In this document: piece by piece, positions 17,523 through 23,621 of the stretch
Position numbering within the stretch: the first letter of the stretch is position 1
Layout of the letters: the number at the start of each line of letters is the position of its first letter
Assembly: GCF_002979535.1 (NCBI RefSeq)
Contig: NZ_PCPB01000001.1
Coordinates: 186,001 to 250,000, forward strand
DNA from: Brevundimonas sp. MYb52
GTDB taxonomy: Bacteria > Pseudomonadota > Alphaproteobacteria > Caulobacterales > Caulobacteraceae
Reading direction: 5' to 3'
Length of the DNA stretch: 64,000 bases
The notes under the pieces: generated by a model
The model's database searches: none
Told to the model about the DNA's origin: nothing
What the model saw: only the letters and a program-made list of their open reading frames with translations
Translations under genes and position numbers: made by a program

Positions 17523-18958
17523 TGGACGAAGAAAAACCCTTCGAAATGGATGACCTTCCGGCCAAGCTGAGACGCCATTTCGGGCGAGACGCTGACGGCG
17601 CCGTCGTCCTGCCTGCGGACCATTCACATGCTGAGCGCGGACCTGCTCACGCTGCCCAGTACCTGCGCATGTCGACAGACCACCAGCGCTACTCCCTGGG
17701 CAACCAGCGCGCCTATATCGCGAGCTTCGCGGAGAGCCGCGGGATCGAGATCGTCCGTACCTACGAGGATGCAGGGAAAAGCGGAGTGACCGTAGAACGG
17801 CGGTCAGGTCTCCAGCGACTTCTCTCGGACGTTCTTTCAGGCGAGGCTCCATTCTCGACCATACTCGTTTTCGACGTCAGCCGCTGGGGCCGGTTCCAGG
17901 ATGCCGATGAGGCGGCGCATTATGAATACCTATGTCGAGAAGCTGGGCTTTCGGTGGTCTATTGCGCCGAGCTCTTCGCCGACGACACCTTCGGCTCCGT
18001 TTTCAAGCAGCTCAAAAGAGTCATGGCTGGGGAGTACAGCCGGGATCTGTCCGCGAAGGTTCGCGCCGGCCGCTGGGCGAAGGCGGCCCGGGGGCGCGCG
18101 TTAGGGGGCAGCGCCGTGTACGGTTTTCAGCGGCAGATCGTGAACGCGGACGGGAGTGCGGGCGCGATCCTTCCGGATGGACAGCGGAAATCGCGGCTCG
18201 ATCAGGAAGTCCGCTATGTCTGGGGGCCGCCTGAAGAGCGTGTGGTCATACAGCGGATTTTTGAGCTCTTCGTACATGAGGCCCGCAGTCAGTCGGGTAT
18301 CGCGAGGTTCCTCACTCATCAGGGCGTGATGTGGCGTGACGGAACGCCCTGGAACGGCGATCGCGTACAGAAAATACTCAAACGGGAACTCGTTGTCGGC
18401 TTTCAGGCCTATGGGAAGTCCAAAGTCGAGCTCGGGAAGCGAACGATCTATGTCGACCGCTCGCAATGGACCTATGTCCGGGTCATGGATCCTATTGTCG
18501 ACATCGACACCTTCGTCGCGGCGCAGGAGCGGATGGGCGCTCTGAAACGAGGTCGGGGCAAGACGGAGGAAGAGATGGTCCGCGAATTGCGGCGCTTGCT
18601 GGCGAGCCGCAGGCCCACCCTCGAAGCCATTCGGGAGGCTGAAAACATGGCTTCGCCAACCGTTTACCGTAGTCACTTCGGCTCAATTAGAGCGGCCTAC
18701 GAGCGGGCGGGTTATCAGTATTCCGGCTTTCGTCGAGGGGTGAACCCGAACGGCACGCCGCTTGATCGGGATCAGACGATCGAAGCGTTGCAGGCTCTCC
18801 ACAAACAGCATGGGCGTATCTCTCTTAAGCTGATCAAGGCGACGCCTGGAATGCCAGGAGACGGCCGGATAAGGGCATTGTTCGGGTCCATTGCCGAAGC
18901 CTATGAGGCTGCGGGTCTCCCCGTGGGGCCTCGCGTGGGACGTCGTCGGCCCTGCTGA
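17519..18958 (+). CDS. Large serine recombinase 2, coupled paralogue
   Basis: 479 residues, same architecture as its upstream neighbour: catalytic domain with YLRMST (S52), the matching stretch DVSRWGRFQDADEAAHYEYL, a recombinase domain (about 200-340) and two C-terminal repeats (about 354-398 and 420-466) ending FGSIRAAYERAGY and FGSIAEAYEAAGL. The ATG at 17519 overlaps the stop of recombinase 1. The two proteins are clearly related but not near-identical, so the duplication is old. Both active-site serines are present, so both may act, perhaps as a heteromer. No cargo typical of a transposon lies beside them, although small unknown genes follow. Confidence 0.87.
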   Translation: MMDEEKPFEMDDLPAKLRRHFGRDADGAVVLPADHSHAERGPAHAAQYLRMSTDHQRYSLGNQRAYIASFAESRGIEIVRTYEDAGKSGVTVERRSGLQRLLSDVLSGEAPFSTILVFDVSRWGRFQDADEAAHYEYLCREAGLSVVYCAELFADDTFGSVFKQLKRVMAGEYSRDLSAKVRAGRWAKAARGRALGGSAVYGFQRQIVNADGSAGAILPDGQRKSRLDQEVRYVWGPPEERVVIQRIFELFVHEARSQSGIARFLTHQGVMWRDGTPWNGDRVQKILKRELVVGFQAYGKSKVELGKRTIYVDRSQWTYVRVMDPIVDIDTFVAAQERMGALKRGRGKTEEEMVRELRRLLASRRPTLEAIREAENMASPTVYRSHFGSIRAAYERAGYQYSGFRRGVNPNGTPLDRDQTIEALQALHKQHGRISLKLIKATPGMPGDGRIRALFGSIAEAYEAAGLPVGPRVGRRRPC

Positions 18959-19555
18959 GTGGGGGGGCGAGAAACGACTACGCCACTGGACGATTGAGGG
19001 TTCCTGTAAGACGCCTTGCCTCGCATCCGGCGTCCTCCCGTCGCGAGCTCGCCGTAGGCGTCGGACAAGCTTTGCTTTAAATACAATTCGCGGTGGCGAC
19101 CGACCTCGCCCCCGTAGACGGTCCGACGCGTCTCTCGCCGAGCGGGTCGGACCGTCGCCTTTGGGTGCGGGCTCCAGAACGCCTGATGCGGGGCGTCGAT
19201 CGATGGTGTTCGGGGCCTGGACAGGTCACACTGGGCCCCATGGAATCAGGACTCAAGTTTGAACCAGGTTGGTCGGGCCGCGGGCGCGGCAAGGGCGGCT
19301 TCGAGGTCTATCGCGGTAAGGGGCGGCATGCGCGCCGGTTGCAACCCTCCGCCTCCGGCGGCGTCATCTTCGGCCTCTTTATGGCCTGGCTCCGCGGTAG
19401 GGCTTGACGTCCGCGCCTGAACAGCGGAGCGAAAATTTGATCTGGTATGGGGGAACCTTGGGGAGGCCCCTAGTTGATGGCCTGATCGCCGGATGAAGAT
19501 CGGACGATTGAGGTCAGGTTCATCGCTTAGAAATAAGTGAAGCCCAGCCCGCAAT
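18959..19555. other. No confident gene downstream of the recombinases
   Basis: About 600 bases without a supported gene. Short plus-strand (19241-19407) and minus-strand frames are open but have no ribosome site and Arg/Gly-rich composition. The region contains an 11-base inverted repeat (listed separately) that is a possible recombination site. It ends at a terminator belonging to the minus-strand gene that starts at 19890. Confidence 0.4.
19117..19156. repeat. 11-base perfect inverted repeat, possible att site or terminator
   Basis: GACGGTCCGAC (19117-19127) is repeated inverted as GTCGGACCGTC (19146-19156) with an 18-base spacer. It lies 160 bases after the paired serine recombinases. Serine-recombinase att sites are about 40-50 bases with inverted half-sites, which this fits in size. 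It could equally be a hairpin in the recombinase transcript. Confidence 0.45.
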
Positions 19556-19599
19556 GAAAGCCCGCCGCGCACCCCGAGAGGGGGCGACGCCGGGCTTTC
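19556..19599 (-). terminator. Strong intrinsic terminator
   Basis: GAAAGCCCG (19556-19564) and CGGGCTTTC (19591-19599) form a perfect nine-pair stem, with CCCC-GAGA-GGGG nested inside. Flanking A and T residues would allow it to work in both directions. It lies about 50 bases after the stop of the minus-strand gene at 19651-19890. Confidence 0.75.
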
Positions 19600-19650
19600 G
19601 CTGTTTCTGGCGCCGCCGTCGTCGTCAGCTCGGGCTGCGCCGGTTCACTC

Positions 19651-19890
19651 CTATGCGAGACCTTGAAGGTAGGCTTGGATGTTCTCGAGCGCGGCGACAT
19701 CGGCTCCGTCGCCGCGGCCGCCCAATTCGACGTTGGGAATGATGACCCCCAGCATGCTGACGATTTCGGCGATCGACTGAGGAGTATGGTCGAGGATCAG
19801 GCGTTCGAGCTTTTCAAGGACGTCATGATCGTCCTCGGTGTCGGTGCTTGTACGATAAGCTTCAACTGTCTCGTGGAACGCAACCACCAT
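19651..19890 (-). CDS. Small hypothetical acidic protein
   Basis: 79 residues starting MVVAFHETVEAYRTSTDTED, with a helical centre (VLEKLERLILDHTPQSIAEI) and an acidic/Gly region. I do not recognise a domain. The ATG at 19890 is assumed; the ribosome site is weak (ATGGGG). A strong terminator lies downstream and another small minus-strand gene lies upstream, so the pair may be one unit. The composition is protein-like and reads better than the overlapping plus-strand frame. Confidence 0.5.
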   Translation of the reverse strand: MVVAFHETVEAYRTSTDTEDDHDVLEKLERLILDHTPQSIAEIVSMLGVIIPNVELGGRGDGADVAALENIQAYLQGLA

Positions 19891-19958
19891 CGCCAAACCC
19901 CATAGAGGGAGGGCGCTGACCGCCAATCGGCCAGCTGGCCGTCCATATCGGTCCCGCC

Positions 19959-20234
19959 TCAATCGACTGGATCGAACCTTGTAATGCTCGGTCTAGTTGT
20001 GATTCTGGTCAAGGGTGCACGTTCACGGACCCCTTGCGGCTTAGGGGCGGCGAGAGCGGCCTGCTCGACGGCCTCGACCCGAATGAGGACGTCGCTCCAG
20101 GCCAGGGTCAGCTTCTCTACGACCTCGACCGACGGGGCGTCGAAATCAACCTTGGCGAAGGCGTCGTTCATCCAGGCCAGGACCTGGAGAGCAAGGTCCG
20201 CGCGCAGGCGAACGGCCGCCGCATCGTCAGTCAT
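19959..20234 (-). CDS. Small hypothetical protein
   Basis: 91 residues starting MTDDAAAVRLRADLALQVLA, mostly alpha-helical by pattern (WMNDAFAKVDFDAPSVEVVE, then KLTLAWSDVLIRVEAVEQAA), with a basic Pro/Arg/Thr tail. It shows no recognised domain or signal peptide. The start at 20234 follows a GGGGGC stretch. It is divergent from the HTH gene at 20401, with about 165 bases between them, and followed by the small gene at 19651 on the same strand. Confidence 0.5.
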   Translation of the reverse strand: MTDDAAAVRLRADLALQVLAWMNDAFAKVDFDAPSVEVVEKLTLAWSDVLIRVEAVEQAALAAPKPQGVRERAPLTRITTRPSITRFDPVD

Positions 20235-20400
20235 GGAAGCCCCCGCTAGCCGGTCGCGCCTACGAGAGGTTGCAGCGACGGCGGGTCTTCTAATGGGGGT
20301 AGTGAGGCTTTGTCCAGTCGAACGCTGTTCGGCGTTAACTGTCTTGTAGACGACCGGCGAAGTGTGGATTAGCTCGGATGGCCTAGGGGAGTTTACAAAG

Positions 20401-21009
20401 ATGCCGGATCGTCTGAGCGCGAGGCAGCGAGAGTGTCTTCTGCTCACCCGGCATCATGGAACCAAGGCGATCGCCCACATGATGGGGATCTCGGAGTCCA
20501 CCGCGAAGAAGCATATTCACGAGGCCTGTCAGCGGCTTGGCGTGAACACGCGCAAGGCCGCTCTGGCGATCCTGGAACGAAACGTACCAGGGGGTACGAC
20601 ACACCCCATGGCGGGGCTGGACGCCCCCGGCTCAGTTGCACCGGTCAACAAGGAGACGGGGCATGGCGAGCCGGACGAGCGAACCGCCGCAGTGGGACTG
20701 GGCGCAACTGGAGGCGGCCCTGAAGTTCATGGGCGCGGACAGGAGCGATCCTCTGCATCAATATCTGCTGGACGGTTTGCGGGAGCCGGAAGTCATGGCG
20801 TCGCCGGAGACCTTCCTGAAGGAGCTTCTTTCGGTGGCGGCGCTTCTGGCGGCGCGCGGGCAGGATATCGCCCGCCGCCAGGCCATCCACTGGTCCGACT
20901 TGCCCTCGTCATCGTGTTGATCGCCGTGAGCGCGCTGCTTTTCAGCGCGGTCGCAGGCGTCGTGATCGGCGATCAGACTCGCATTCAGGCGGTCGATCGC
21001 TCCCGCTAA
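20401..21009 (+). CDS. LuxR-type HTH protein with C-terminal membrane anchor
   Basis: 202 residues. The N-terminal 65 residues are a LuxR/GerE-type helix-turn-helix (LSARQRECLLLTRHHGTKAI, then MGISESTAKKHIHEACQRLG). A long Gly/Ala linker follows, then a C-terminal transmembrane helix (LALVIVLIAVSALLFSAVAG) and a short tail. Solitary HTH proteins with a C-terminal anchor are common in Caulobacterales and sphingomonads. The ribosome site AGGGGAG (20385-20391) supports the ATG at 20401. The linker is coded by the same DNA as a second, better-looking reading frame (20663-20920). Either this is true overlapping coding, or the HTH gene has gained or lost its natural end. Confidence 0.7.
   Translation: MPDRLSARQRECLLLTRHHGTKAIAHMMGISESTAKKHIHEACQRLGVNTRKAALAILERNVPGGTTHPMAGLDAPGSVAPVNKETGHGEPDERTAAVGLGATGGGPEVHGRGQERSSASISAGRFAGAGSHGVAGDLPEGASFGGGASGGARAGYRPPPGHPLVRLALVIVLIAVSALLFSAVAGVVIGDQTRIQAVDRSR
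20663..20920 (+). CDS. Hypothetical protein nested in another frame inside the HTH gene
   Basis: 85 residues starting MASRTSEPPQWDWAQLEAAL and continuing with ordinary amphipathic, protein-like sequence (DPLHQYLLDGLREPEVMASP and TFLKELLSVAALLAARGQDI). It has a good ribosome site, AAGGAG at 20650-20655, eight bases before the ATG. The composition is more natural than the Gly/Ala-rich linker read in the enclosing HTH frame. I do not recognise the family. The nesting and the ribosome site suggest it is translated from the same mRNA as the HTH gene. Confidence 0.6.
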   Translation: MASRTSEPPQWDWAQLEAALKFMGADRSDPLHQYLLDGLREPEVMASPETFLKELLSVAALLAARGQDIARRQAIHWSDLPSSSC

Positions 21010-21036
21010 ACCCTCCTCGGTCATCGAGGACTATTC

Positions 21037-21050
21037 CCCCGCATGCGGGG
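21037..21050. repeat. Perfect palindrome in front of the 21065 gene
   Basis: CCCCGCATGCGGGG is a 14-base perfect palindrome placed immediately before the AGGAG ribosome site of the gene at 21065. Just upstream, TCCTCG-N5-CGAGGA (about 21015-21031) forms a second small hairpin. These could be a terminator of the HTH unit or a translational control structure. Confidence 0.45.
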
Positions 21051-21064
21051 AGGAGCGCTGAGCT

Positions 21065-21406
21065 ATGAGCAAAGATGCCTTTGGAGTGGAACTCGCCCGT
21101 CAGCTTTATGCGGCTGAACGCGCCCTCGACATGGCGATCGCAGAGACCAACGACCTGGCGTCGCTGATGACGCGTGGGCGTATCCGGCACAGGATTTCCG
21201 CCATGGTGGGGCAGTCGGCGCTGGAAGACATCGGCGCCCTGGTCGCCGGTCTGACGGCGTCGCGCAACAAGATCGTCAGCGCGCATGGCGCCTTGAAGCG
21301 CGACGCTCAAGACCTGGGCATAGGCTGGCATGCGGCGGGCCCTGAGCTTAAACCTGCTGAGGACGGGCCGGTCGTCAAGACCGGGCGACTGCAGGTCGTG
21401 GCCTGA
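21065..21406 (+). CDS. Hypothetical protein, helical
   Basis: 113 residues starting MSKDAFGVELARQLYAAERA. Nearly all helical by pattern through residue 80, with no signal or membrane segment. Ribosome site AGGAG is nine bases upstream. It may act with the neighbouring HTH protein, since the two are on the same strand 55 bases apart. No domain recognised. Confidence 0.6.
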   Translation: MSKDAFGVELARQLYAAERALDMAIAETNDLASLMTRGRIRHRISAMVGQSALEDIGALVAGLTASRNKIVSAHGALKRDAQDLGIGWHAAGPELKPAEDGPVVKTGRLQVVA

Positions 21407-21418
21407 CGAGGGGCGAAC

Positions 21419-21865
21419 TTGAGCGGATTGGTCAGCTTTCTGGCGCTGTGGGGCGCGTGCCTGGGGCTGACCGCCCTGTGTTGGCGCATGGGGGGAGAGC
21501 CGGAACGGCGAGCGGCGGGCATGCTGCTCGCCGCCTATGCTGTTTCCCTCGTTCTGGGCGGGGTGCGCATCGAGGGCGTGAAGCTCGCGGTCGTGGCTGC
21601 GGACGTCTTACTTGCGGCGGGCCTTGTCTGGCTTTCCCTCTCCTACAGGCGCTGGTGGCTGCTGGTGGCGGCGGCGAACGCGGTCCTTGTGGTGATCGCC
21701 CACGTCACAGTTTTCTTGGAACCGAGCATTCATCAGCGCGCCTATATCGCCTATCGGATGCTGCCGGGGCTGGCTATTCCGCTTGCGGCCGGCTTTGGGG
21801 CCTGGGAGCGATGGCTCGCTGGAGAACCCGCGAGCGCCGGTTGGTTGCGGATGCGGCCGGCCTAG
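21419..21865 (+). CDS. Small integral membrane protein
   Basis: 148 residues with about four or five hydrophobic helices (LVSFLALWGACLGLTALCW, AAGMLLAAYAVSLVLGG, VVAADVLLAAGLVWLSL, LLVAAANAVLVVIAHVTVF, and a final weaker one). The start is a TTG at 21419, after a GAGGGG ribosome site. It begins 12 bases after the preceding gene, so the two form one unit. No family is recognised; the helix count and size fit many small inner-membrane proteins. Confidence 0.65.
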   Translation: MSGLVSFLALWGACLGLTALCWRMGGEPERRAAGMLLAAYAVSLVLGGVRIEGVKLAVVAADVLLAAGLVWLSLSYRRWWLLVAAANAVLVVIAHVTVFLEPSIHQRAYIAYRMLPGLAIPLAAGFGAWERWLAGEPASAGWLRMRPA

Positions 21866-21902
21866 CCTAGCGTCCCCGCACAATTGGCGGGAGGATCCTG
21901 GG

Positions 21903-22250
21903 TTGAAGCGATCGACGACCGAATTCGACAAGGATCTGGGCAGCCGCGTGCGTGCGGTGCGCACGGCGATGAGGATGACCCAGTCGGAACTAGGCCAGGC
22001 GGTGGGTCTGACGTTTCAGCAGATCCAGAAGTACGAGCAGGGGAGCAACCGCATCTCGGCCAGCATGTTGCTGCAACTCAGTCAGGCTCTTAAAGCCGAT
22101 TTCAGCGCTCTGGTCGCGCCGGACGGCGGCAGGCCAGCGGAGACGGTCAGGTCAATCCAGGAAGAGCAACTGCTGTCGGACTTTACGAGGCTGGATGCAG
22201 ACCGCCGGCGACTGGTGCTGGATCTCGCGAGGACCCTGGGCGAGCCCTGA
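21903..22250 (+). CDS. XRE-family HTH regulator, copy 1
   Basis: 115 residues. XRE/Cro-type helix-turn-helix in the N-terminal 70 residues (MTQSELGQAVGLTFQQIQKY, then EQGSNRISASMLLQLSQAL), followed by a short C-terminal helix pair. The best start is the TTG at 21903 (LKRSTTEFDKD), eight bases after GGGAGG. The next gene is a tandem paralogue with the same TTG-AAG-CGA start. This type of small XRE protein is common in alphaproteobacterial chromosomes and prophage-like regions. Target genes unknown. Confidence 0.85.
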   Translation: MKRSTTEFDKDLGSRVRAVRTAMRMTQSELGQAVGLTFQQIQKYEQGSNRISASMLLQLSQALKADFSALVAPDGGRPAETVRSIQEEQLLSDFTRLDADRRRLVLDLARTLGEP

Positions 22251-22359
22251 ACCTTGCCGCTGTTCGTTTCGGCCCGTCCCGGTTCGTCCCAGCGGGCTTT
22301 CTAGCTCGGTTGCGCCGACGCGTTCCGTGACCTAGCGTCGCGCGCTGGGCGGATGGGGC

Positions 22360-22734
22360 TTGAAGCGATCAATGATCGAATTCGACAAGAATCTTGGCGC
22401 TGCGGTACGCAGCGCTCGCAAGGCCAGGGGGGTGAAGCAGCCGGACCTGGCAAGCGCGGTTGGACTGAAGCATCAGCAGATTCAGAAGTACGAACAGGGC
22501 GTCAATCGCATCTCGGCTGGCATGTTGCTGCAGCTGGGGCAGGCCTTGAGCGTCGATTTCAGCCCCCTGGTCGCGCCGGAGGGAGGCGATCCCGTCGCGG
22601 CGGTCCTGTCGCAGGATGAACTGAGGTTGCTTGCTGACTTCAATCAATTGGGCACCAAGCGTCGCAGCGTGGTTCTGGATCTGTTGAATACCTTGGTCGA
22701 GGTTGAGAAGGGCGGAGCTGAAACGCTGACGTAA
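22360..22734 (+). CDS. XRE-family HTH regulator, copy 2
   Basis: 124 residues, same fold and start context as copy 1: TTG at 22360, then KRSMIEFDKNLGAAVRSAR. The HTH reads KQPDLASAVGLKHQQIQKYE, then QGVNRISAGMLLQLGQALSV. The C-terminal part, ending LLNTLVEVEKGGAETLT, is slightly longer than in copy 1. The recognition helix differs little (GLTFQQIQKY against GLKHQQIQKY), so the two may compete for similar operators or form heterodimers. Confidence 0.85.
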   Translation: MKRSMIEFDKNLGAAVRSARKARGVKQPDLASAVGLKHQQIQKYEQGVNRISAGMLLQLGQALSVDFSPLVAPEGGDPVAAVLSQDELRLLADFNQLGTKRRSVVLDLLNTLVEVEKGGAETLT

Positions 22735-22862
22735 ACGACGGCCCCGGATCTGGGGAGCGCCTGCCACGCTGCATGACCCCATCATCATCGGCGCCAGAGG
22801 GGATTTCCCTCGTTCAAGCAGTAGGGCTTGTTGCATGGCTGACATCACCCTGGAGGATTGGC

Positions 22863-23183
22863 TTGTCGATTAGCATCGTGTCGCACCAGACCATCAGCCG
22901 CATCGTCGGCTTCGCTGCAGGCCAGGCGGATCTCGTGCCGGTAGGCTGGTCTTCCAACGACCTCTACCGGAAGCTCAGGGAAATCAACGAGCGGACCTTC
23001 CTGGCACGCTACCCGCAGGCCGAGCTCGAGGCTGGTTCCAGCGAGCCGGATATTCCCGGAGACGCCGCTGACTTCACCAAGCTGGTCCGGGCGCTTGGTG
23101 ACTACGAACACAATTCCGACTTGTCCGGTGAGCGTCAATTGGCGGCGCTGCTGGTTTCGCTCATGTCGCGGGACGACCGATAA
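22863..23183 (+). CDS. Hypothetical protein
   Basis: 106 residues starting with TTG at 22863, six bases after a GGAGG ribosome site (22852-22856); an earlier in-frame ATG at 22773 lacks such a site. The chain is alpha/beta-like, with GWSSNDLYRKLREINERTFL and an acidic stretch before the helical end (FTKLVRALGDYEHNSDLSGE). No membrane segment and no recognised domain. It is the last gene before an A/T-rich intergenic region and a marked change in codon use. Confidence 0.5.
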   Translation: MSISIVSHQTISRIVGFAAGQADLVPVGWSSNDLYRKLREINERTFLARYPQAELEAGSSEPDIPGDAADFTKLVRALGDYEHNSDLSGERQLAALLVSLMSRDDR

Positions 23184-23621
23184 TATTTATGAAGTACCGT
23201 TTCGCATGGTATCCTGCACCAATTGGTGCGCCCTGCTAAATGCAATTGCAAATTTGGGTCTTGGCGTTGTCAATACATCTTGAAAGATGTCTGTATCACG
23301 AACTTTTTACATAAGTAAATTTTCGCATTGTTTTCAAAATACTCGAAATCTGCCGGTCTTCGGGCCGGTTGTGGCTGGTGGAAAATTGAAAAAATGATGC
23401 AAAAACAAATCAATAGACGATTTTTGTGCCATCGAGTGGGAATAAGGGGCCGTGTGGGCGCGGCTTGTCCGCGTCTTCCATTCTCGTGAAATGAATATTG
23501 TTTGTCCCCGGAGAAGCGGTCGCTGAACTGATGCGTCAGCTTCACTGTGGATTTGCGTAGGCGTCGCGGGTCCGACACTGACGCCCACTACGCCACCCCC
23601 CATAGCTTCAAGGGGGATGTG
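23184..23621. promoter_or_regulatory. A/T-rich control region before the receptor-PhoD-secretion cluster
   Basis: About 440 bases, markedly richer in A/T than both sides. It holds a 14-base perfect palindrome GCACCAATTGGTGC (23216-23229), the palindrome TGCAATTGCA (23241-23250) and the small hairpin CATCTT-GA-AAGATG (around 23276). This is where promoters and operators of the long downstream set should lie. I looked for a Pho box (direct repeats of CTGTCAT-like half-sites) and found only weak candidates near 23267, so phosphate control is not shown by sequence. Confidence 0.45.

Noticed and set aside
23260..23300. A Pho box upstream of the receptor-PhoD set
   Set aside because: Only loosely similar TGTCAAT and TGTCTGT half-sites are present and they are not correctly spaced.
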